NCBI GenBank assembly: GCA_000708835.1
Contig: DF237279.1
Span: forward strand, 34,609 to 98,608
Length of the DNA stretch: 64,000 bases
Origin: Klebsormidium nitens
Taxonomy: Eukaryota; Streptophyta; Klebsormidiophyceae; Klebsormidiales; Klebsormidiaceae
Reading direction: 5' to 3'
In this document: in pieces, positions 35,255 through 54,141 of the stretch
Position numbering within the stretch: the stretch's first letter is position 1
How the letters are laid out: each line of letters begins with the position of its first letter
Program-made: the position numbers and the translations under genes
The notes under the pieces: generated by a model
Databases searched by the model: none
The model's input: only the letters and a program-made list of their open reading frames with translations
Told to the model about the DNA's origin: nothing

Positions 35255-36676
35255 AGAACCTACTTTTTTGCTAGTCACGCGTTGAGAGCCTAGATATGAG
35301 GTGGCCGGTTCGACGCGAGGGATGGACTAGAGCGAGATGCTTCGAAGTCGTGTTATCCAGTCTTTTGTGGCATGCATGTATGCGGATTACTTGATTCTTG
35401 AATAAGTCCGTTATCTTTTTAGGGGCACCTCGTGGAGCTGTCCCCGTTCATGCAGCACACAAGCTTCATGCAAGCCACGTACAATGATCTTGCATGAAAA
35501 CTCCGATTCACTAGTAATAAGAAGATGCATTGGGTGGAGCAGACACTCAGTTCCAAGGAGTTGTCTCCATTAAAGTCGAAACTAGCCTAGGTCACCTATA
35601 GAGGAGTGCCAAAGTTTGATAACCTTTGGAAATTGCAAATATATGATGAGCAACTTCTGTGTGAAATTTTGTAGATCATGCAAGAACTTTGAATCGCGTG
35701 AAAAGGAGTGAGTAGAAATGTTCTGTACTTGGCATTGTCCCCAGTCGGCCATTCAATGCATCCCAGCGTTTGTTTGATGACTGGCGCAAAGATATTTCTT
35801 CAGGTACAAACATTTGTGCGGATGGTGGTTGACGTTACTTTCGAAGCCTTGCTTATAGAGTGTACCTGAAAGCACAGAACAATCCAACATGAAAACTGAT
35901 TTTGGTGCAATGCATGTGTAAACAGTGAAATGCTCCATTCACAATCACTGGCAGATGGGGGAATCGATCTGCAATCCTGACGAGTCCTCACAACATGTGT
36001 CGCAAGGGAAGGTGTCGCAGATAAATTCAGAAAATTTTCAGAGCGTAATTTGCCATGGACAGATAAATAACCGTTTTCTGCTCGTGTTAAAACAACAACA
36101 ATGATACAGCCCCATTATTCACCCCGATCAGCAGATTATTGTTGAAGAATTCTTTATATCAGTATAATATCATGCATATATCATGCATGGATGGTCACTG
36201 TGAAGGTTAGTCTACGACAAGTATACATTGGAGTGTAAAAACTGCGGTTGGTCGGAGGCCTATATGTTTTTTTGAGTTATTAGTTACATCAACCGTTCAC
36301 ATATACTGACATTGATATATTCTCATTTCCAATCGGAATTCTTGAAATTATAGTTCCGACTTTCGAGAGTTCGATACTTTTGGATGCATACAATTGCAAA
36401 TGCTAACAAATAGATGTCAAAATCGGGAACATATACTGCACTTACTGAAAAGCGGAGGTGATGAAAAGAGCGGTTATGAATTAAAAATACCTCTCGTCGA
36501 GTAAATTTATATCAATTGGTCGAATCCATGATCAACTAGCAAGCTCTACCTGTGACGAACACGCGTTGCGATGAATATTGACAGACAATCTGCCCTGGCT
36601 AAGAGGCCTTCGCTATCTCTGCTGTACACGATCTACAGACCGCTACAACCTCTTATCGACGACAGGACAGATCCTG
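35255..36676. other. Intergenic between the giant gene and THI4, partly AT-rich
   Basis: Convergent 3' ends: the giant gene enters from the left, THI4 from the right. The stretch 36050-36560 is clearly AT-richer than its neighbours and contains catgcatatatcatgcatgg. No supported gene. Confidence 0.45.
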
Positions 36677-36784
36677 GCAACTTCCCTCCGCACGCTTTAC
36701 CGTGGTCAGGTAGTTAGGGTATGATCTCAGCATCAGAACAGTGGTGTCACAAGGACAGCCACTGTCTTCAGCACCCCTAGTTGC
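36677..36784 (-). promoter_or_regulatory. TPP (thi-box) riboswitch aptamer in the THI4 3' region
   Basis: On the minus strand, 129 nt after the THI4 stop, the 108-nt sequence starts GCAACTAGGGGTGCTGAAG and ends GCGTGCGGAGGGAAGTTGC. It carries the TPP hallmarks GGGGTGC, GCTGAGATCATACCC, CTACCTGACC and a GGTAAAGCG variant of the pyrophosphate-side loop. P1 is GCAACT/AGTTGC and can extend through ATCCTG/CAGGAT. In plants the THIC aptamer controls splicing and 3'-end processing; the same role is inferred here. It is 103/108 identical to the aptamer after THIC. Confidence 0.92.
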
Positions 36785-36868
36785 ATCAGGATTGTGGCAC
36801 GTTGACACAAGACCGTGCACACTGACACTATCTGCAGTGCATCAGACCCAACTTCAAGAAGCAAGATC

Positions 36869-36881
36869 TCCTGCCTGTACA
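36869..36881 (-). promoter_or_regulatory. 13-nt element shared with the THIC 3' region, upstream of the aptamer
   Basis: TGTACAGGCAGGA (minus strand) lies 84 nt 5' of the THI4 aptamer. The identical 13-mer lies 79 nt 5' of the THIC aptamer (45756-45768). The position suits an expression-platform part such as a regulated splice donor or pairing strand; this is inference. Confidence 0.5.
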
Positions 36882-36912
36882 AGATGCATAACATTTCTAA
36901 CTAGAAGGGAAC

Positions 36913-38911
<1,999 letters not shown>

Positions 38912-39761
38912 GGTGTGATTGGAGAAGAAGAGATGGAGCTTAGAAGTGCGGATTGCAGGTGAGAAGGTTGCGAGGATTGCTGGGAATGAGCTCTCTGAGT
39001 AGAAGAGTTTGCGCTTTTGAGCAGAGCGCAGAACAAGCAATCGATCGAATGCAATGCAGCTCAGCAAGAAAGCGGAGCAAAGCAGCGCTTATCGGTACGT
39101 ACCGCTGAATCTCCAGGCGACCACGTGCTCACAATTTCGACCAAAAGCGGAAAGATAAGTCTGGGTACCATGGCTGAGAGCCGTGCGATAGGCTCTAGAT
39201 GAAGCATCGACGGTTGGGCTTTTGAAATATCTAAGCAGATATCTTCGAAAACGTCATCGTCACCAGATTCACCGATGCCCCGACCAGTACCATTGGGCAA
39301 TCTTCTGACGTGGGCCTTGTCAGTAGAGTCTACCGGATGAATTTCGGTTGTTGAGAAGCCTGGTATTGATGTAGTTACCGGGAATGATCGAGATCCTCGG
39401 GAGCTGCCGGTGTAAGTTGCCTAGAAGATTCACCCCGGTACCAATTGGACCAGTGGGATTTGAGCAACTTTTGGTACGTACCGGTACCTACCCAATGCTC
39501 TGTGCTCAATCGTTTCTGTGTGGGTGTGGTTTGCAGCAACTCCTTTTCAATGCCCAATGCTGGATTTCTGCAATTCTGCCTTGTGAATGTGAAAGGTGTG
39601 TGTGCTCTGGGAAGTCTGAAATCGCTTGCAACAAGGTTTTGCTTGCTTGCTTCCAGCTGCTTCATGCAACTTGCTAGGTAGCAGTGCTGAGTTCAGGACT
39701 GTTCTCTCTCTGCCAGTTTGGCCACCCCTTAGTTTTCTCTCCAACGACGCATTGAGGAACC
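38912..39761. promoter_or_regulatory. Shared divergent THI4-THIC promoter region
   Basis: 850 bases separate the two start codons and must hold both promoters and 5' UTRs. It contains two evening-element-like sites in opposite orientation (39225-39245) and a palindromic 'ggtacgtaccggtacc' (about 39472-39487). No supported gene within it; the short open frames do not extend by splicing. Confidence 0.65.
39225..39245. promoter_or_regulatory. Paired evening-element-like motifs
   Basis: GAAATATCT (plus) and AAGATATCT (minus strand of agatatctt) sit within 21 bases. Each is one mismatch from the plant evening element AAAATATCT. Arabidopsis THIC is known to be clock-regulated through such elements, so position and sequence fit, but short motifs occur by chance. 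Confidence 0.35.
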
Positions 39762-45460
<5,699 letters not shown>

Positions 45461-45755
45461 GGTGAGGCGGGCGCTTACAACATTCGAAAATGAGGGCGTC
45501 GAGAGGAACTCCCTTTAACGAGGACAAGCTGTCTTGAGATCTGAGCCGGATCTTGCTGCTTTTAGTGGAAGGATTCCGATGAGACGAATCCTGATTGATG
45601 CTGATGAAAAAGAGCAATGCGTGCGCTCTTCCTGTAGCAAGGCGTGCATTTGATTTGTAGCAACGGTTCTCTCAGTGGGCCTCCTCTGTTGCAGTGCTTT
45701 GCAGGGCAGACTTCGAGCTCGGGCGTGCCTACGAGTGCCTCCGGAAGGTTCACCA

Positions 45756-45768
45756 TGTACAGGCAGGA
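45756..45768 (+). promoter_or_regulatory. 13-nt element shared with the THI4 3' region
   Basis: TGTACAGGCAGGA, 79 nt 5' of the THIC aptamer; identical to the element 84 nt 5' of the THI4 aptamer. Possible expression-platform part; role inferred. Confidence 0.5.
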
Positions 45769-45847
45769 TAAATGAATGGTTAGGAAGCTGTTTCCCTGGC
45801 TTGTGATTGGATCGAAAGTCGTGCATGTCTTGTGCCTGGCAAATCCT

Positions 45848-45955
45848 GCAACTAGGGGTGCTGAAGACGGCGGCTGTCCTCGTGACACCGCTGTTCTGAT
45901 GCTGAGATTATACCCTAACTACCTGACCACGGTAAAGCGTGCGGAGGGAAGTTGC
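45848..45955 (+). promoter_or_regulatory. TPP (thi-box) riboswitch aptamer in the THIC 3' region
   Basis: The 108 nt run from GCAACTAGGGGTGC to GGAGGGAAGTTGC, with GCTGAGATTATACCC, CTACCTGACC and GGTAAAGCG. P1 is GCAACT/AGTTGC and extends through AAATCC/GGATTT. Placement in the 3' untranslated region of THIC is the arrangement known in land plants, where TPP binding exposes a 3'-UTR splice donor and splicing yields an unstable mRNA. A possible acceptor (tttgcctgtcag) follows at about 45962-45973. I did not identify the regulated donor with certainty. Confidence 0.95.
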
Positions 45956-47127
45956 TTGGATTTGCCTGTCAGGTCCTAGGGTGTTAGGTGTGTAGAAGCG
46001 TGCCTCTTGGAAGCAGGAATAGCATAGAGGTCATAGAAAGCATATCTGCAGCATACGCCCTTAATCTGCGGATACAATAGTTGTTTCTGCCTGTTGGTGG
46101 TGGTCTGATTTCGAAAGTTGCGAGCACTGCATGCAGTGGTATTGGTATCCCATGGAAGGACTTACGACTTTTGCAGTGAGGACCGCCGCTACTAATCCTG
46201 ATGGCAAGCATTCAAGTACACCATTTGGTGCATAACCTGATGATCCATACACACACATAGATATAGCTTTGTATATTCAATAATCTGCATGGCACTCAGG
46301 CTACGCGCGGCCCCTCCTAAAATTAGATGTATGCATGGGTCTTCAAACTCCAGATCAGAAAGAGACAGCCGGCCGCCGGTCAGTGACAGCATGGCACACC
46401 CTAAAAGAGATTGCACCGCTCTAAGTTCGTTTCCTAGTAACTTATGTGGTATATATGTATGCATGCATGCATGTCCTGCGGCCATATCTGCGCAAAGTTG
46501 TTATGTAGTAAATTAGTCTCATAAGGATCTAAACGCAAGCTAATTGAACTTGATTCTGACAATGATTCAAGTATATAAAATTATGCCATGGGCTTGTAAA
46601 CGCGAGTGCGAGCCAGGCCGCAGGAGACAGCTCTTCAGTCAGTCGTGATGCACCCAAACGTTCCACTGCTGCGCTACTACATAAGTGTGCCTGGCACCGC
46701 TTCCGACAGTGCCGGGTTTCAGTAATTGACGAGATTTGAAGCGGCTTCGGGCCACCCCAATTCTCTGTGACGGTGCAACACTTGATAAACAACGACAAGC
46801 ACTCTAGTAAACTCAATCTTCAATCAAGTTTAAGTTTAAATTACAAATGCATGGGTAGAATCTGTTCAAGCTAGCTATACGTGCGGTAATCTGTACTAAA
46901 TCTATACAAACCTCAGTGCGATGCTTTAGTATTAGCGTGCACTGCCACTTTGACTGTTACAGCCTTGCAATGCAGGCTGGACCTAAGGTGAACACTCCCA
47001 ATCGAGCACTGATTGGAGTTTCGTTGAGCAGGCATCGCTCCCTTTCTTCACCTATGCTGCTTTACTTGAGCAACGCCTGAATCCGGCTCGGTCGGATCAT
47101 AAGCTGGGGAGGTAACGTCCACTTCGA
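45956..47127. other. Intergenic between THIC and the SnoaL-like gene (convergent)
   Basis: No supported gene. Holds the distal THIC 3' region, a (tatg/catg)n run near 46451-46473 and the 3' end of the minus-strand gene. Confidence 0.45.
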
Positions 47128-50100
47128 TCACATAGCAAATTGGGGGGGTAGTGCTTGTGGCGATGGATCCATTACGTTCGTCCATGTCACCCACTTAATA
47201 ACCCAGACTCCGTCTGGCTTGGCCCAGAGAGTCGTCTGGTAGCCTGCTTGTATGGTCAGAACATCCTGGGAAGCAGTAAGGAGCGAGGAAGCGTCAGCAG
47301 TGAAAGAGGACTAGTTACGCACTGAAATGGTTGGACAGACGAAAGGGAGGGGATGCTATTGCCTCGTTGCTAAAAAAAGACTCACAGGGTGTATTGAAGA
47401 GAAATTTAAGACACCCACAATTCGACCCTGGGAACCCAAAAAGGACATGCTAAATGCAGCAAGCTGACCAGAGTTGTTCGTCAATGTCAAACATGACGGC
47501 AAAGGAACGGTTCTGAGATAGACAACGGGGCGGTCCCAACGGATCTACCTGGGTGGTCACGTTGAGCGTCGAGAAGCTGTCCCGTACGAATGCGTTTCCG
47601 CACAAGCCCTCCTCACCCTCTGGAACCACCGCCTCCTAAGAGAATGATCCCAAGAAGTGGTTTCAGTGACTTGGGTCAAACTCTTGCATATTTCACTTGC
47701 TGAGTTGGTTGGTTCCCTTACTTTGCACGTCGTTGAGTCAATCGATTGGGCCAGTTGGTTATCACATTCCTTAAAAAAGCTGGTAAATCGGAGGTCAGTC
47801 AACATGGGCCAACAATTGACTCAGATGCTTATTCTAGATGGCCATGTCACTTCCGTCATACTCCAAGCTCTACTGGTAAAGGGAGGCCTTTAGGATGGCC
47901 GCAGAAGGTCGCTCCGGTCAAATTCCCGTGCAACCTTGAAGGAATTTACAAGCATCCGGATCCGCAACTTACATTCGAAAAAAGGTATCAGAGGCCCTCA
48001 GAGAGAACATGCACTGAGTGAAGGTCGCTTGCCCCATTATGAACGACGTATAAGTGACTCGAGCTGAGCATTCTGATGAGTCATTTCAACTGCATTTGGG
48101 CCCCTAGGCGAAACTAAATCCACCTTAAATCGAAGTACCTTTTCTGTTATTCTCAAGACGGGTGAAAGGATCGGTCTTGGCACTTACAGGGCTGACCGAA
48201 TCCTGTTTGACCTGCACTCCTTGGATGGTTCCTACCTACGGTCGCGGCGTTAAGTAGTACTCAAAGTAACCAGGTCCTAGATGCCCCTTCCAGAGAAACC
48301 CAGCAAAGAGGAAGCACTTTCAGCCACACTTTCTATGTAAATATCCATGTTTGAAGCCCCAATAAAACGCGAATGGATGGAAAGACCGAAGAACAGAGAT
48401 CCGGATCTAGCAGATACATAAGAGCAATCACAGAGCCACCCTTACTTGCACGTTGTAAATCGTCGTGCAATTGCAGATCTCCTTCATGCGCTTGATGCAC
48501 AGCTCCTCGAACTTAGGGTGCGTCTTGCCCTTGAACATGTCGTGCCCGGGGGGCATTACCACCACATCCTGGAGGGGGGGGAAAGCATTATTTGTCATTT
48601 GTTAGATTTCAGAATGTGATACTTAACCCGCTGGATTCTCACACTTGCTTGACAGGGCCATGGAAGGAAAGAAGGAAATCTTCTGAGGGTCATCAGGGAG
48701 CGAGACGAATCAGAGAAGGGGTTCGTGAAAGGGAGGGCAATCACTGAAAGGAAGGCAGTCAGGGGAGGCTTGAGGGGGCAGATATTTCCACAGCCCGTAA
48801 CACCGCAAGGACAACGTATTACACTGGATTCTTGTGCTTTGAGTGACCTTGATTGAAAAGGGGGTAAGACAAGTAGAATCAGACAGGAGATGGAAAAGTG
48901 GCGAGAAAATCAAGTTGGTGGAAAAATGAGGCACTTCAGGCAAGCTAAGGTCTGCGCGGATGCCGCTGTTCATAAGGACGTCCCGAAGATTGGAATCACA
49001 ATCAGGTGAAATGAACAGCAACGCTGTTGTATGTGTTACATGCTAAAAGTACACCGATCCAAAGGTGTGGAGTGTCATTTCTTGCTGGTAAAGGTAAAAC
49101 TGATCAAAGAAGGTCACTCCATCTTCAGAATATTGTGACAGAAGGAATGCGCCTTCATACACTCCGATCCAGAGCAAATCTATTCAAACTCTTCAGAGTG
49201 GATCCGAACATGCAAAGGCTAACAGAGCAGGCAGACTATCTGTGGGGCTGGTGCTCTAGTGAACCCAGGTTATACGAAACGTCTCAAGCCTCCCAAACTA
49301 TCCCATTAACCGAATGCAGACCAGTTGCTTCAAGTCGCCAGGATTCGTTGGACAGGAACTAGTATGCGCTTCATGCGTGACCAAGTTTTTGAACCTATGC
49401 CAAATGCCAGCGTTTAACTCAAAGCTAGGCTCCCCTGACCTGTCAATATCATCCTTCCTTCAGGAAACAGAAAGTGATGGACTGTTTGTTGCAGAGTATG
49501 CTTGCTGCTTTTGAAGCAGAGGGTTTTGCTTAACAGGCAATACTGCAAGTTTCCTTGTGCATAAGAGGCACCAACAAATCTACTGCAACGGACAGGAGGC
49601 CATCTACTATCGAATGCCATAACTCAAAGCTGCATTGCTGCAAAGGATTACGCTGCGAACGTGCTCCGCACCGCTTGGATGACAGCATTGTCATGGCATA
49701 CACAGAATCTCATGTAGTCACTCTAAGAAGTTACAGTGCCAGGAGATGGCATTGCCTGCATCTGCGCGTATCTGCAGGCTCCATATGCCAGGCCGACTGA
49801 AACCCGATCCTTCCCAAAAACATGACACAGATTCGTTTCCAATCCTTTGACAAACAAACAGAGCACATTGCATGAAGCCATGCTGAAACAAAGCTGGTGA
49901 ACGTGTTCTATTCTAACAACTGCAATGCTAAGAAATGAAAGCCTTGTACAGAGACAGGAACCTTCCACCTTGGATGAAGTCAGACAGATAATTCCCACAG
50001 CAAACTCTAAAATTCTGTTCCTTGGTATACATTCCTTGGCAGAATCTGATGCAATGTGGCAAAAATCTGCATTCACGCAAGTGCTTTTGGACAGAAGGCA

Positions 50101-50660
50101 GGCTGCCACATTGTAGCATCCGGAGAAATACGAACCTGCTCCCATCCTCAGAATCGATAATTGCTATTGCCGCATGGAAAGATCTACCAACCTTGCGGTA
50201 AAGAGGCACTTACCACATATCTACAATCGCTTTGCATACGGACATCCAGCAACATATCTCAGCTCCTATCTCAGCCCTCAAGAAAGATTCAAATAGATTC
50301 GCTGTCCTTTGCATGCTTCACCGATTGATCCAAACGCAGAAAAAAATGCTGCACATTCCTATCTATCCAAAAAGACATTCACAAAAGATCTTCTGCTGCG
50401 CTGCACTTTACCTCGGCATACAGGCGGAGTACTGCCTCCAGGTCGTTGTTGGCATAGGCCGAGGAGAGGGCGTTCAGGCGGCTCTGTATCTGATCATGCA
50501 CAATCACCGACTTGCAGTCAGGCACGGGGCTCACCCCCACCGCTTCCTGAGCTCCTTCAGACAGAGTCGAGGCAGAACCCGGCTTATCAAAAGCTGCCAC
50601 ACTGGCAAAAGCGCATGCGACAATCAGAGCTAAGAGTGCAGCACACCAGGCCCTCGCCAT
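47128..50660 (-). CDS. Secreted SnoaL/NTF2-like (DUF4440-type) domain protein
   Basis: Four exons on the minus strand: 50660-50412, 48568-48446, 47617-47549, 47265-47128. All junctions are GT-AG and phase 0; the product is 192 aa. An N-terminal signal peptide (MARAWCAALLALIVACAFAS) is followed by a cystatin-like cone domain typical of the NTF2/SnoaL superfamily: helix HDQIQSRLNALSSAYANNDL, then VLRLYAEDVVVMPPGHDMF with the family's usual 'YAeDavvmpPG' pattern, and ending QTTLWAKPDGVWVIKWVTWTN. Four cysteines in exons 2 and 3 fit a secreted protein. The domain covers many ligand-binding and isomerase-like proteins, so no substrate can be assigned. Intron 1 is 1.84 kb and contains no other gene that I can support. 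The gene is divergent from the aldo/keto reductase. Confidence 0.75.
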
Positions 50661-51470
50661 GCTGCGTTCGCTCCGAGTGGAGGAGCCTTTTGCTAGGGAG
50701 ATCTGGTCCCCGAAATCTCCACTTGAAGCTCCATTGTGGAAGAGCTCAGATGCAAAAAAAGTGCGCCTGCGCCAGGGAGGCGCCCTGACTGAGCTCAAAA
50801 GTGAATCCTCCTTTGCTCAACTTCCTCAGGCTCTAGGAGTAGTACCGTGGTAGACTAGATAGCTTCCCAAAGGGCACTAGCTAGACTGACCTGAATGAAA
50901 ACCCTAATCGGGTTATCAGCAAACCTGAACCAGCTTTGTCTATAGGCAATCTTCAGCTTTCGAGCATCGCAATAGCTAACCCGGATTTGATAACCAGCCC
51001 TTCCTTCTAATTGCGGAGCGTTTCGCTGATTCCCATCATTCCCCGACAAACGTGCCGGTGCAGAAAACCAGGCAGCTTATCAACCGTCCGATGGAACCAA
51101 AGTGGTCAATCTACTGGCGCAGAATGAGAACCACGAGCACTGGCTTCTGACACTGTCAGATCGTGTGTCAAACATGGACATCATTTGACGTTCAAGCTTC
51201 AGATTCCAAAAGTGGGCAACCCCGCCAGCGTGGATGCCAGCATGGCAACCCACACTTTCGAAACCCGTCTTTAACCATGGGTAAAGTAAGTGGTTAAGGT
51301 AGGCCCTTCCTTAACCCTCCTGTCCGCAGGGCAGCCGCGCTGCAGCTCTGCTTCCAGCTCTGTTCAGATTCTACCTGGCCAGCCAATTTTCCGCTTTGCC
51401 TTCTCAGTCTGCTTCTGCTACAGGCGCCAGCTGCTTCTGTATGCACTCTCTGCCTGGTTTACACTGAGTT
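50661..51470. other. Divergent intergenic region (SnoaL-like gene / aldo-keto reductase)
   Basis: 810 bases with both promoters. No repeat or RNA gene seen. Confidence 0.45.
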
Positions 51471-54141
51471 ATGGCGCCAAACAACCCCACAATTGCCCTG
51501 GGTAAGGAAGGTCTGAAAGCTTCAAAGCTCGGGTTTGGATGCATGGGCATGAGCTGGGCCTATGGGCCACCACCTGCGGAGGAACAGTCTCTTGCTGTGC
51601 TACAGAAGGCTGTTGATTCTGGCATTACGCTTTTCAACTCAGCCGACTTCTATGGGAAGGATGGTCACAACGAGAAGCTGCTTGGAAAGGCGTTCGCTCA
51701 CCAGAGGGAGAAGGTGGGACTACCATGTGATTGCATGTTGGTGTCTTCAATACTTCTATAATACTTCCAACACAAACTGCTGCCTTTAGGTGGCTATTGC
51801 ATATGGTGGTGCTCTGAGGCGATCTTTGTATTCAGACGGGTGGCACTATCAAATACACTTTCTGGCACAAGATTTCTTCCTGAAGTCAGGTCAAATGGTG
51901 GTGCTATCTTTCTCTGGGAGTGCCATCTGTGTCACTCTTTGTCAACATCTGCTGCGCTTGCTGGAATCAGGCTTGCAGCATAACCTGTTGCGCCAGGAGA
52001 CTGAATTGAGCTAAGATCTTATGTGGTTTCCATTATTGTCTTGATCAGTCTCAAGTGATGGAGCCAACTTCTATCCATGCATCTGACACAAGTGGACTTC
52101 CAACCTGTGCACTTGGTGGTTGTTTTCTATTAGACAAAATGTTCCGCTTTGCTCGTTGATCTTCCACCTCCTTCACTTCTTCTTGGGACTGTCCAGGATG
52201 CAGCAGTGACTGGTTTAGGACTCACGTCATGATGCCTGTACATTCCAGGTCGTGTTGGCTGTGAAATTCGGTGCTATCTTGAGCGAACATGGCCTGCAGC
52301 TCCAAGCAGACCCAGATTTTGTCAGGGCTTCCTGCGAGGCTTCTTTGAAGCGACTCGGCACAGAGTACATAGATCTGTATATTCTGGCGCGTACTGATGA
52401 GAAAGTCCCAATTGAAACTACGGTGAGAGGCCTTCCCCTCTTTTGTTCAATCTTGCTTAGAGTTGTGACCAGATTACGCAGCACGGTCACATCAAATAGA
52501 CAGACTTAGACACCCCTGAGGCACTTTTCGAAGTTGCAGAAATTGGTGTTGTTGTGCATAGCGACTTGCTTCAATTTGGGTGATGCATGAGCTAACAAAG
52601 GTTCTGCAAGGCTCAACACGACGTTTGAAAGACCTAAACTTGATCTGCTGTCCTTTCGTGCACCAATTGCCAATGGCATCGTAGGTCTGATAGCAGTTCG
52701 TCTACTGCCATTGCAACTGACCAGCCTTTCAGAAGACCAGACCTTCAGCTAGCAATGGGTTTCCACCCCTGAGCAGGTGAAAGCCATGGTTGAGTTGAAA
52801 GACGAGGGCAAGATCAAGCACCTGGGCCTGTCAGAAGTGAGCGCCGCGACCATCCGACGAGCTCACAAGGTGCACCCAATCACAGCGATCGAGCTCGAGT
52901 GGTCGCTTTGGGAGCGGTCTGTGGAGGCAGAGATTATTCCCACTTGCAGGTAGGTGCGAATTGGGGGCTCCTTGAATGAATACAGAAGGTCTTGTTCTAC
53001 ATCGTTCGTGAACAGTTCGTATGAGCCAGTGGAGAAGCATGCCGCGCGCAGGTGAGGTTTCCTTGAGTTGGTTTAACCAGCGTTCTGGTGAATTCGTAGG
53101 CTCAGCTTTCGAGGAAACGCTGGTATGCTTTTTGGGATTGGGCCTATGTCTCGGTGGCATGCGGTCATCTGGCGGGGATTTTTTGTTAAGCGTAAGACGC
53201 AATATTCCAGTTTGGGATTCAGGTAGTATGTTTCTCTCCGCATTTACCTTCCAGCCTGTTTCTCCGAAATCAATATAAGGCCAAGTTAACAGGACGGGCT
53301 GGTTACCTCATTGTTAATTGTTGAGGACACACGCAGAACCGCATTTATTGCAGGGAGCTCGGAATCGGCATCATTGCCTACAGTCCCCTCGGCCGCGGCT
53401 TCTTCTCCGACAAGCCAAGCGCCATCGGGCCAGGCGACTTCAGGGCCATCACACCGCGTTTCAACTCTGAGAACCTGGAGAAGAATCGGCAGCTGTTGGA
53501 GAACGTGAAGAAGATTGCGGAGCGGAAGGGCGCGACGACCAGCCAGCTGGCGCTGGCGTGGGTTCTCTCACGTGGGGATGACGTCGTGCCGATTCCGGGG
53601 ACTACGGTGCGTCCTTAACGCAGGCGACGGTGCTGCTCTCGCCAGGAGTCTCGCAAAGTTTGTTGGAGGCTTCAAGTCAAAAACCTCGAAAACTGGTCGA
53701 CACAACACGACTGTGCAACGCTCTGCTGAAGGAAAGTATCGAAAGCGGCAACCCTCAAGGAGTCCCCGTAATTCGGGGTTCCACTGGAGCGCTGCCAGAA
53801 TCCACCGTTCGACTTTTCACTGGCAAAACAATCCCGTTCTTGAAAACGGATGTAGTGAGGCCCGACTAACCACACTACCAATCTATAGTGGATGCAAGAA
53901 TGCTCGACTTGTACCCGTTCCGGAAGGGAAATTTTCTGATTTCTGCTCTCTCCTCTACCTGTTCCAGAAATTGGCTAACCTCGAGAGCAACTTGGGCGCA
54001 CTGGACATCAAGCTTTCCCCAGAGGAGATTAAAGAGTTGGAAGACGCAGTTCCCGCTCACCTTGTACACGGGATTCGTTACCCAGAGCACGCGTTGAAGG
54101 CGACTCACGAGTTCGAGAAGACACCAGAACTCGACGGGTAA
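51471..54141 (+). CDS. Aldo/keto reductase (AKR13/PCNT115-like) with altered catalytic tetrad
   Basis: Five exons: 51471-51713, 52249-52422, 52777-52949, 53354-53606, 53968-54141. Phases match; the product is 338 aa. Family blocks: [105 protein letters not shown] and [16 protein letters not shown]. Such enzymes reduce carbonyls with NADPH in a TIM barrel. Of the Asp-Tyr-Lys-His tetrad, Tyr61 and Lys87 (AVKFG) are kept. The Asp position reads Asn56 (LFNSADFYG, where relatives have FFDTSDxYG). The His position reads Ala128 (DLYILARTD, where relatives have DLYYQHRxD). Activity is therefore uncertain. The start was chosen at the first ATG giving the complete beta-alpha fold; no transit peptide is seen, so it is probably cytosolic. 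Confidence 0.9.
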
